A stretch of 8,621 nucleotides of DNA. It comes from Candidatus Rokuibacteriota bacterium (GTDB lineage Bacteria; Methylomirabilota; Methylomirabilia; Rokubacteriales; CSP1-6). The position numbers were made by a program, and so were the translations under genes. The stretch is taken from contig QHSM01000123.1 in the NCBI GenBank assembly GCA_003221595.1, positions 1-8,621 on the forward strand, given 5' to 3'. Below the pieces are notes generated by a model. It was not told the origin of the DNA. It worked only from the letters and a program-made list of their open reading frames with translations, and did no database searches. Positions 1 to 6,065 of this stretch are shown piece by piece. The number at the start of each line of letters is the position of its first letter. Position 1 is the first letter of the stretch.

Positions 1-1
1 C

Positions 2-844
2 GCCCTCGAGAAGCGCCGCCGCGACGTCATCCTGGTCACCAAGTGCGGCGTGAAGCCGCCGCCGCCCGGCCAGCTCGGGCCGCTGCGCGACTCGAGCCGG
101 GCCAACATCCTGCGCGAGCTCGACGCGAGCCTGAAGCGTCTGCGCACCGACTGGGTCGACGTCCTTCTCGTTCACTGGCCGGACGCCTCCACGGCGTTCG
201 AGGAGACGATGCGCGGGCTCGAGGAGGTGGTCACCTCCGGGCGCGTCCGCTTCGTCGGCGTGTCGAACTTCACCGGCGCGATGATGGCCGAGTGCATCCG
301 CACACGGCGCATCGACGTCTCGCAGGTGGGCTACCACATGTTCGACCGGCGCCAGGAGGGGGAGACGTTTCCGACCTGCCTCACCCACGGCATCGGCGTC
401 ATGGGCTACGGCTCGCTCGGTCACGGCCTGCTCACCGGCGCCTTCACGGCCACGACGAGCTTCGGTGACCCGGCCCGCGACTGGCGTGGCAACGGCGTGG
501 CGTTCGGCCAGCCGATCTTCCGGGGCGACAACTTCAAGACCAACATCGGCGTGGTGGAGCGGCTCCACCAGGAGATCGCCCTCCCGCGCGGGGTTCCGCT
601 GAGCCAGATCGCGCTCGCCTGGGTGCTCGGTCACCCGGCGATCAGCACCGCGCTGGTCGGGGCGCGCACGCCCGCGGAGGTGGACGCGAACGACGCGGGC
701 ACCGAGCTGGATCTCACGGGGGAGGAGCGGGCGAAGATCGACGCCATCCTCACCGGCGCGGCCGGTCGGGTGCGCGAGTTCACCCCGTTGCGACCGGCCA
801 TGGAACCGTGGGGCGCCGAGATTCCGGCGGGCGGATCGGCCTGA
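2..844 (+). CDS. Aldo/keto reductase family protein, 5'-truncated by the window edge
   Basis: NAD(P)H-dependent oxidoreductase of the aldo/keto reductase (AKR) family, TIM-barrel fold, probably cytoplasmic. The frame is open from base 2 and reads ALEKRRRDVILVTKCG before the GTG at base 50. That GTG is therefore internal, and the true start lies outside the window. Visible AKR hallmarks are the LVTK strand (its Lys matches the catalytic Lys) and DWVDVLLVHWPD, whose His matches the fourth member of the Asp-Tyr-Lys-His tetrad. Further on are GRVRFVGVSNF, the 'YGSLGHGLLTG' loop, and the C-terminal SQIALAWVLGHP...VGARTPAEV cofactor region. About 280 residues are present; the missing N-terminus should carry the catalytic Asp and Tyr. 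The gene is followed 9 bases later by a flavin/F420-type oxidoreductase on the same strand, so the two are probably cotranscribed. Family is secure; substrate unknown. Confidence 0.93.
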   Translation, partial: ALEKRRRDVILVTKCGVKPPPPGQLGPLRDSSRANILRELDASLKRLRTDWVDVLLVHWPDASTAFEETMRGLEEVVTSGRVRFVGVSNFTGAMMAECIRTRRIDVSQVGYHMFDRRQEGETFPTCLTHGIGVMGYGSLGHGLLTGAFTATTSFGDPARDWRGNGVAFGQPIFRGDNFKTNIGVVERLHQEIALPRGVPLSQIALAWVLGHPAISTALVGARTPAEVDANDAGTELDLTGEERAKIDAILTGAAGRVREFTPLRPAMEPWGAEIPAGGSA

Positions 845-853
845 GGCGAGCCC

Positions 854-1735
854 GTGCGGATCGGGGTCTCGCTGCTCAACAACCAGGGAATCGAGAACGT
901 CCACGCCCTCGTCGACCTCGCGAGCCGCGCCGACGAGCTCGGCTTCGACTCCGTCTGGGTCCACGATCACGTCTTCAACGTGGGTCACGTGTTCGATCGG
1001 ATCGGCGGCCGTCCGTACTACGAGCCGATGACCTTCCTGAGCTTCGTGGCGGCGAGAACCCGGCGGGTACGCCTGGGAACCTCGGTGCTCGTGCTGCCGT
1101 ACCACAATCCCATCAGGCTCGCGAAGGCGGCGGCGACGCTCGACGTCCTGTGCGGCGGGCGCCTCGTCATGGGCGTGGGCGTGGGCTTGATCGAGAAGGA
1201 AATGCAGGCGATGGGCACGCCGTTCGCCGAGCGGGGCGCCTTCACCGACGAGGCGATCGCGGTGATGCGCGCGCTCTGGTCCGCGGAGGAGCCGCGTTTC
1301 GCGGGCAAGTACTACCGCTTCGAGGGGATGAAGTTCTCGCCGAGGCCCTTGCAGACACCGTCCATTCCCCTGGTGATCGGCGGCGTCAGCCGCGCGGCCA
1401 TCCGGCGCGCGGCGCGGCTGGGTGACGGCTGGCAGCCGCTCGGCCTGTCCCCCGAGGCGCTCGGACAGGGGATCGCGGCGCTCCGCGACGAGGCGCGCGC
1501 GTGCGGCCGCGACGGCTCGAAGATCCCCGTCTCGATCGCGATGACGCTCGCGACCGCGCGCGCGGGCCGCTACGCGCTCGGCACGGCGCCGTCCGAGATC
1601 GTCAAGAACGCCAGAGCCTACGCGGACGTCGGTGTCGAGACGCTGATCGTCTCCGCCGGCACGAGCGATCCGGGCGAGGCCCGGGCCGCCCTGGAGATGG
1701 TCGGGCGCGAGGTGCTCCCGGCGTTTCGGTCCTAG
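854..1735 (+). CDS. LLM class (luciferase-like) flavin- or F420-dependent oxidoreductase
   Basis: A 293-residue luciferase-like monooxygenase-superfamily protein (TIM barrel binding FMN or coenzyme F420). The GTG start is chosen because MRIGVSLL is the usual first strand, and a GAGG-type ribosome site overlaps the stop of the preceding gene. Family signs include ADELGFDSVWVHDHV at residues 26-40, RVRLGTSVLVLPYHNP at 71-86 and LDVLCGGRLVMGVGVG at 96-111. RFAGKYYRFEGMKFSPRPLQ (148-167) and IPLVIGGVSRAAIRRAARLGDGW (171-193) follow. These match the subgroup often annotated as 'TIGR03619 family F420-dependent', but whether FMN or F420 is used cannot be settled here. Length is normal for the subgroup. 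It lies 9 bases after an aldo/keto reductase gene and converges on the SDR gene. It is probably a monooxygenase or dehydrogenase in a catabolic route; substrate unknown. Confidence 0.92.
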   Translation: MRIGVSLLNNQGIENVHALVDLASRADELGFDSVWVHDHVFNVGHVFDRIGGRPYYEPMTFLSFVAARTRRVRLGTSVLVLPYHNPIRLAKAAATLDVLCGGRLVMGVGVGLIEKEMQAMGTPFAERGAFTDEAIAVMRALWSAEEPRFAGKYYRFEGMKFSPRPLQTPSIPLVIGGVSRAAIRRAARLGDGWQPLGLSPEALGQGIAALRDEARACGRDGSKIPVSIAMTLATARAGRYALGTAPSEIVKNARAYADVGVETLIVSAGTSDPGEARAALEMVGREVLPAFRS

Positions 1736-1751
1736 TCGACCCGGTCCTTGA

Positions 1752-2510
1752 TCATTGTGCCAGCGCCCCGCCGTCGATGACCATCTCGCTCCCGCTCACG
1801 TACGACGAGTCGTCGGAGGCGAGGTAGAGCACGAGCGTCACGACCTCGTCCACGGTTCCCAGACGCCCGAGCGGGACGCGCTCGATTCGCTTCTGGAGCA
1901 CGGCGGGGTCCGGCATGGCGCTGTGGATCATGTCCGTGTCGACCGGGCCGGGGTGCACGGAGTTGCAGCGGATCCGGTCCTTGGCGTGCTGGCTGGCCGT
2001 CACCTTCGTGAAGATCCGGATGGCGCCCTTGCTGGCCGCATACGCCGGCTCCTGGTGGAGCGACTGGCCGATGCCGGCCACCGAGGAGATGTTGACGATG
2101 GAGCCGCCGCCGGCCTGGCGCATCGCGGGGATGGCGTACTTGGTGCCCAGGAACACGCCCTTGGCGTTCACCGCCATCACGCGGTCCCACTCGGCGGCCG
2201 TCCGGTCTTCGATCGCCACCCGCGGGATGACGATCCCGGCGTTGTTGACCAGGATGTCGAGCCGGCCGTAGCGCCCGGTCGCGAGCTTCACGGCGTTCTG
2301 CCAGTCCACCTCGCTCGTGACGTCGAGGTGAACGTACGCGGCCTCGCCGCCCTCGGCGCGGATGGCCGTCTCCACCTTCTTGCCCTCGGCGTCCAGGATG
2401 TCGCCGAAGACCACCTTCGCGCCCTCGCGCGCGAACGTCCGCGCCTCCGCGGCGCCCTGGCCCTTCGCGCCACCGCTGATCAGCGCGACTTTTCCGTCGA
2501 GCTTCCCCAT
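1752..2510 (-). CDS. SDR family NAD(P)-dependent oxidoreductase
   Basis: A 252-residue classical short-chain dehydrogenase/reductase with a Rossmann fold. The ATG at 2510 is chosen because MGKLDGKVALISGGAKGQG is the standard SDR start and GAGGGAG lies 6 bases upstream. An in-frame start at 2630 would add 40 low-complexity residues overlapping the upstream gene. Motifs: cofactor loop GGAKGQG (13-19), acidic D37 ending the second strand (usually favouring NAD(H)), NNAG (89-92), N115, catalytic serine at 142/143, and YAASK with Y157 and K161. The end, SGSEMVIDGGALAQ, is typical. It resembles 3-alpha/20-beta-hydroxysteroid dehydrogenase-like SDRs, but substrate cannot be inferred. It starts 49 bases after the stop of the deacetylase-fold gene on the same strand, so the two probably form an operon. 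Confidence 0.95.
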   Translation of the reverse strand: MGKLDGKVALISGGAKGQGAAEARTFAREGAKVVFGDILDAEGKKVETAIRAEGGEAAYVHLDVTSEVDWQNAVKLATGRYGRLDILVNNAGIVIPRVAIEDRTAAEWDRVMAVNAKGVFLGTKYAIPAMRQAGGGSIVNISSVAGIGQSLHQEPAYAASKGAIRIFTKVTASQHAKDRIRCNSVHPGPVDTDMIHSAMPDPAVLQKRIERVPLGRLGTVDEVVTLVLYLASDDSSYVSGSEMVIDGGALAQ

Positions 2511-2516
2511 GTCGGT

Positions 2517-2523
2517 CTCCCTC
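2517..2523 (-). promoter_or_regulatory. Ribosome binding site fixing the SDR start
   Basis: The minus strand reads GAGGGAG six bases before the ATG at 2510. Together with the classical SDR N-terminus that follows, this supports the 252-residue start over the in-frame start 120 bases upstream. Confidence 0.8.
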
Positions 2524-2559
2524 TGTCGCGCGCCGGCGGCGAGCGCCGTCGCGCGGATC

Positions 2560-3471
2560 TCAGCGCGCGGGCGCCGGGTGCGTGGCGACCCAGTGCCGGG
2601 CGATGTCGATGCGGCGGGTGAACCACACACCCTGATGCGTCGCCATGTAGTCGAGCACGCGCTCGAGGCCCGCCGCCCGCGACGGATGCCCGGTGAGGCG
2701 CAGGTGGAGCCCGAGCGACATCATCCGGGGCTGCGTCCGGCCCTCGCGGTAGAGCACGTCGAAGCCGTCCTTCACGAACGTGAAATAGTCGTCGGCCGTG
2801 AAGAAGCCGCCGCGTCCGAACTTCGAATCGTTCGGCGTGAGGCTGTACGGCACCACCAGGTGGGCGCGCCCGTTCATCCGGACCCAGTACGGCAGTTCGT
2901 CGTTGTAGGCGTCCGAATCGTAGAGGAAGCCGCCCTCCTCGACGAGCAACCGCCGGGTGTTCACGCTGGGCCCGGAGCGGCAGTACCAGCCGAGCGGCCG
3001 CTCGCCGATGGTCTTCGTCAGCGACTCGACGGCCATCCGGATGTGCGCGCGCTCCTGCTCCTCGGTGAGCTCCCAGTGCTTGATCCACCGCCAGCCGTGC
3101 GAGCAGACGTCGAACCCCGACTCGCGAATAGCGGCGGCGACCGCCGGGTTGCGCTCGAGGGCGAGCGCGCAGCCGAACACGGTCAGGGGCAGCCCGCGCT
3201 CCTTGAAGATGCGCAGCACGCGCCAGATGCCGACGCGGCTGCCGTACTCGAACAGTCCCTCGGCCGCCAGATCGCGGCCCTGGACGCCGGAGTCGGCGCC
3301 GCCGGCCTCGGTCAAGGTCGCCTCGGAAAAGCCGTCGTCGTGGACGTTGTACTCGGAGCCTTCCTCGTAGTTGATGACGAAGTTCACGGCGATCCGGGCG
3401 TCGCCCGGCCAGTGCGGATGCGGCGGGTTGCCGCCATAGCCGATGAGGTCACGCGGGTAGGGGGTGGACAT
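2560..3471 (-). CDS. Polysaccharide deacetylase-fold hydrolase, allantoinase PuuE-like
   Basis: A 303-residue carbohydrate esterase 4 (NodB-fold) protein of the branch annotated as PuuE/cofactor-independent allantoinase, which hydrolyses cyclic amides rather than sugar acetates. Seen: YPRDLIGYGGNPPHPHWPG at 5-23, typical of this branch, then NYEEGSE (34-40) and RVGIWRVLRIFKERGLPLTVFG (79-100). SHGWRW (124-129), ERPLGWYCRSGPSVNTRRLL (157-176) and EEGGFLYDSDAYNDELPYW (178-196) follow. The usual NodB double Asp is replaced by NYEEG, and the H-x(3)-H motif by SHGWRW, as expected in this branch. Length is near the usual 300-310. No convincing Shine-Dalgarno precedes the ATG; a TAGAAT box lies 7 bases upstream, so the message could be leaderless. 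It is the first gene of a likely two-gene operon with the SDR. Physiological substrate is uncertain: no other purine-degradation gene is nearby. Confidence 0.9.
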   Translation of the reverse strand: MSTPYPRDLIGYGGNPPHPHWPGDARIAVNFVINYEEGSEYNVHDDGFSEATLTEAGGADSGVQGRDLAAEGLFEYGSRVGIWRVLRIFKERGLPLTVFGCALALERNPAVAAAIRESGFDVCSHGWRWIKHWELTEEQERAHIRMAVESLTKTIGERPLGWYCRSGPSVNTRRLLVEEGGFLYDSDAYNDELPYWVRMNGRAHLVVPYSLTPNDSKFGRGGFFTADDYFTFVKDGFDVLYREGRTQPRMMSLGLHLRLTGHPSRAAGLERVLDYMATHQGVWFTRRIDIARHWVATHPAPAR

Positions 3472-3503
3472 TGGCGAGATTCTAGAACATCTTGGCCGCA
3501 GTG

Positions 3504-3614
3504 TGCGCTGCAGGCCGTCGCGGGGCTGGGGCCCCGCCGGCCGAGGCGCGCTTCAGGTAGTCTGCGCTGCAGGCCGTCGCGGGGCTAGGGCCCCGCCGGC
3601 CGAGGCGCGCTTCA
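3504..3614. repeat. Tandem doublet of a 52-bp imperfect palindrome (REP-like)
   Basis: Two direct copies, 3504-3555 and 3563-3614, have a period of 59 bases and differ only at one position (G3528 versus A3587). Each copy is itself an imperfect palindrome: GCGC, GGCC and GCGGGGC on the left arm, loop TRGG, then GCCCCGC, GGCC and GCGC on the right arm. Short internal loops (TGCA/GAG, GTC/C) separate the paired blocks. The core stem is 7 G-C pairs: 3520-3526 with 3531-3537 in copy 1, and 3579-3585 with 3590-3596 in copy 2. Both copies end in GCTTCA. The doublet fills most of the divergent intergenic space between the PuuE-like gene and the amidohydrolase, ending just before the latter's ribosome site. 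It resembles repetitive extragenic palindromes, but a local tandem duplication of a regulatory hairpin is also possible. Confidence 0.85.
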
Positions 3615-3617
3615 ATC

Positions 3618-3625
3618 GAGGAGGG
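3618..3625 (+). promoter_or_regulatory. Strong ribosome binding site fixing the amidohydrolase start
   Basis: GAGGAGGG sits six bases before the ATG at 3632. It lies immediately downstream of the second palindromic repeat copy, so a repeat hairpin formed in the mRNA leader would lie very close to this site and could affect initiation (inference). Confidence 0.85.
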
Positions 3626-3631
3626 CAGCCG

Positions 3632-4783
3632 ATGGTCCCGGCCCTGATCCTGTCGTCCGATTCGCACGTGTTCGAGCCGCCCGATCTGTGGACGACCCGC
3701 ATCGACGCGGCCTTTCGCGATCGCGCGCCCCGCATGCAGCGCATCGACGGCGCCGACCAGCTCGTGGTCGAGGCGGACCAGGTCATCTCCGGCATCGGCC
3801 TCATCTCCAACGCCGGCGCTCGCTTCGAGTCGCCCGAGACCATTTCCGGCGAGGGCCGGTTCGAGGACGTGCCCCGGGGAGGGTACGATCCCGAGCAGCA
3901 CCTCGCGGACATGCGGCTCGACGGGGTGGCCGGTGAGGTGCTGTACCCGTCGCAGGGGCTCTTCTACTTCAGGGTGGCCGACACGCCGTTGATGTCGGCG
4001 ATCTTCCGCGCCTACAACGACTGGCTCGCGGAGTTCTGTCGCCGCGATCCGAGCCGACTCAAGGGCATCGCCATGATCAACCTGGACGATGTCGGGGACG
4101 GCATCCGCGAGCTCGAGCGGGCCGCCCGGCTCGGCCTCGCCGGCGCGATGATCACGGAATATCCGCTCGAGCACCGGCGCTACGACCAGCCCGAGTACGA
4201 GCCGTTCTGGGCCGCGGCGGCGTCGCTCGGCATGCCGCTCAGCCTGCACACCGCCACGCGACGGCAGGGCAAGATCCGTGGGGCGGGGGAGAAGACGCTG
4301 CGCGACGCGAGCAGCCGGTCGACCAAGGCGTTCTATCCGGCGCTCTCGCTCTGCGACATGATCTTTTCGGGAGTCTTCGAGCGCCATCCCGCCCTGACGC
4401 TCGCCATCGTGGAGTTCGAGCTGTCGTGGGCTCCCAACATCCTCGCCGCGATGGACTACACCTATCGCGAGCGCCACGGTGAGGCGATCTACCGGTTCAA
4501 GGACGGCATGCGCCCGAGCGACTTCTTCCATCGCAACGTCGTGCTGAGCTTCCAGGAGGACGCGGTCGGCATCCGTCTGCGGGACGTCATCGGCGTGGAC
4601 AACATGATGTGGGGCTCCGACTACCCGCACAGCGAGTCCACGTTCCCGCGGTCGCGCAAGATCCTGGAGGAGATCCTCGCCGGCGTGCCCGACGACGAGG
4701 GTGTGAAGATCGCCGGCATCAACACCGCGCGCGTCTATCGCTTCGACGTGGCGCGGCTGGCGCGGAACGACGCCCATGCTTGA
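3632..4783 (+). CDS. Amidohydrolase family protein (amidohydrolase-2 type TIM barrel)
   Basis: A 383-residue metal-dependent hydrolase of the amidohydrolase-2 (PF04909-like) group, which includes hydrolases and non-oxidative decarboxylases. The start at 3632 has a strong ribosome site. The same frame is open back to 3464, but that extension would translate the palindromic repeats. Seen: SSDSHVFEPPDLW at residues 8-20, the metal-binding first-strand motif in a D-S-H form with one His instead of the common H-x-H. LHTATRR at 205-211 carries a candidate metal His, GVFERHPALTLAIVEFELSW at 247-266 is the family's late-strand motif, and MWGSDYPHSEST at 326-337 carries the catalytic/metal Asp D330. 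This 'DSHV..P.DLW' subtype is common in environmental catabolic clusters. Its stop overlaps the lyase start by 8 bases, implying translational coupling and a shared pathway. Substrate unknown. Confidence 0.93.
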   Translation: MVPALILSSDSHVFEPPDLWTTRIDAAFRDRAPRMQRIDGADQLVVEADQVISGIGLISNAGARFESPETISGEGRFEDVPRGGYDPEQHLADMRLDGVAGEVLYPSQGLFYFRVADTPLMSAIFRAYNDWLAEFCRRDPSRLKGIAMINLDDVGDGIRELERAARLGLAGAMITEYPLEHRRYDQPEYEPFWAAAASLGMPLSLHTATRRQGKIRGAGEKTLRDASSRSTKAFYPALSLCDMIFSGVFERHPALTLAIVEFELSWAPNILAAMDYTYRERHGEAIYRFKDGMRPSDFFHRNVVLSFQEDAVGIRLRDVIGVDNMMWGSDYPHSESTFPRSRKILEEILAGVPDDEGVKIAGINTARVYRFDVARLARNDAHA

Positions 4784-6065
4784 GGAGCCGACCTCCCTGC
4801 GGATCGACGACCCGGGCGTGCGGGCGCTCTTCACCGAGGCCGCGCGCTTTCAGTCGTGGCTCGACGTCGAGGCGGCGCTGGCCCAGGCTCAGGCCGAGCT
4901 CGGCATCATCCCGGAGCCCGCGGCGCGGGAGATCGTCAAGAAGGCGCACCTGAAATACCTGGATCTCGAGGCGGTGCGCGCGGGGCTCGCGAAGACCGGC
5001 CATCCGATCGTTCCGCTCGTCTGGGCGCTGGACCACGCCTGCGAGGGCGACGCCGGCGGCTACGTGCACTGGGGCGCCACGACCCAGAACATCACGCAGA
5101 CCGGCTTGCTCCTCCAGGTGCGCCGGGCCCACCAGATCTTCCTGCGCCAGCTCGGGGCGATCCTCAGCACGCTCGCGGACCTGGCGGAACGGACCAAGGA
5201 CGATCTGCTGCCCGGCCGCACGCACGGCCAGCACGCGGTCCCCGCGACGTTCGGCTTCAAGGTGGCGGTCTGGATTGACGAGCTCTGCCGTCACGTCGAG
5301 CGGCTGCGCGCCGCGGAAGGGCGGGTGTTCGTCGCGATGCTCGGCGGCGGCGCCGGCACGCTCGCGTCGCTCGGCGAGCCCGGGCTCGCCACGCAGGAGA
5401 AGATGGCGGCCCGCCTGGGGATGCGGCCGATGAGCATGCCGGCGCGCACCATCGGCGACCACCAGGCCGAGTACGTCACGCTGCTGGGTCTGCTCGCGGC
5501 CACCGCCGGCAAGATCGGGCGCGAGATCTACACCCTGATGAAGCAGGAGTTCGGCGAGGTCGAGGAGCCGGTCCCGCCGGGCACGGTGGGCAGCAGCACC
5601 ATGCCGCAGAAGCGCAATCCGAAGCTGTCCCAGGACATCATCGCCGCCGCCGCGCAGATCCGCGCGCTGGTGCCGCTCGCCCTGGACGCCATGCACACCG
5701 AGCACGAGGCCGACCGCACCACCAGCATCATGATGGGCCGCGCCCTCACCCAGGGCTGCGAGCTCACCGGCGACATGCTCGAGCGCCTGATCGTCCTGTT
5801 CCGCGGGCTTCAGGTGTTCCCGGCGCGCATGCGCGAGAACCTCGACCTCTCCGGCGGCCTGATCATGGCCGAGGCGCTGATGCTCGAGCTGGGCAAGCAG
5901 ATCGGCCGCCAGCGAGCGCACGACGCGGTGTACGACGCGGCGCAGGGCTCGGTGACGCAGTCACGCCCCTTCCGCGAGATGCTGGCCGCGGCGCCGCGAC
6001 GGCGCGCAAGGTCGCCGCCAGCCTTCCGCGCAGCGCATCCTAGCTTCGCCGCTAGTGCGCCTTGA
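4776..6065 (+). CDS. Class II fumarase/aspartase-superfamily lyase (adenylosuccinate lyase / 3-carboxymuconate cycloisomerase type), abnormal C-terminus
   Basis: A 429-residue member of the superfamily that performs beta-elimination or cycloisomerisation, normally as a homotetramer. Seen: YVHWGATTQNITQTG at 96-110, LPGRTHGQHAVPATFGFK at 145-162 with the conserved His pair, and the signature loop GSSTMPQKRNP at 272-282. TEHEADRTTS at 308-317 and NLDLSGGLIMAEALML at 355-370 follow, both typical of PcaB/PurB-like proteins. The usual TSQD..DTG motif reads TTQN..QTG here. Family similarity stops near residue 405 (FREMLAA). The final ~24 residues are Arg/Ala/Pro-rich and unlike the family, and about 40-45 expected C-terminal residues are missing. 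The last 14 bases overlap the convergent binding-protein gene, so the 3' end may be truncated. Translation is probably coupled to the amidohydrolase (8-base overlap). A role as ring-opening or adduct lyase in a degradation route is inference; whether it is active is uncertain. Confidence 0.85.
   Translation: MLEEPTSLRIDDPGVRALFTEAARFQSWLDVEAALAQAQAELGIIPEPAAREIVKKAHLKYLDLEAVRAGLAKTGHPIVPLVWALDHACEGDAGGYVHWGATTQNITQTGLLLQVRRAHQIFLRQLGAILSTLADLAERTKDDLLPGRTHGQHAVPATFGFKVAVWIDELCRHVERLRAAEGRVFVAMLGGGAGTLASLGEPGLATQEKMAARLGMRPMSMPARTIGDHQAEYVTLLGLLAATAGKIGREIYTLMKQEFGEVEEPVPPGTVGSSTMPQKRNPKLSQDIIAAAAQIRALVPLALDAMHTEHEADRTTSIMMGRALTQGCELTGDMLERLIVLFRGLQVFPARMRENLDLSGGLIMAEALMLELGKQIGRQRAHDAVYDAAQGSVTQSRPFREMLAAAPRRRARSPPAFRAAHPSFAASAP

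Noticed and set aside
2511..2630. 40-residue N-terminal extension of the SDR
   Set aside because: It overlaps the end of the PuuE-like gene and lies before the strong ribosome site and canonical SDR start at 2510.
3504..3614. CRISPR array
   Set aside because: There are only two copies, the spacer is about 7 bases, and each unit is a long GC palindrome. This does not fit repeat-spacer architecture.
3464..3631. Upstream extension of the amidohydrolase from 3464
   Set aside because: It would start inside the opposite gene's start region and translate both palindromic repeats. The ATG at 3632 has a strong ribosome site and the family's usual N-terminus.
3482..4834. Minus-strand open frame of 450 codons opposite the amidohydrolase
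   Set aside because: It is antisense to a clear amidohydrolase, is rich in His/Arg/Val/Glu with no recognisable motif, and runs through the repeat doublet. Long antisense frames are expected in GC-rich DNA.
4719..5921. Minus-strand open frame of 400 codons opposite the lyase
   Set aside because: It mirrors the lyase codons, has no family motif and shows shadow-type composition.
5991..6005. Hairpin GCGCCG-CGA-CGGCGC as a terminator for the lyase
   Set aside because: It is a perfect 6-bp stem but has no T-run and sits inside the reading frame; such stems are common in GC-rich sequence.
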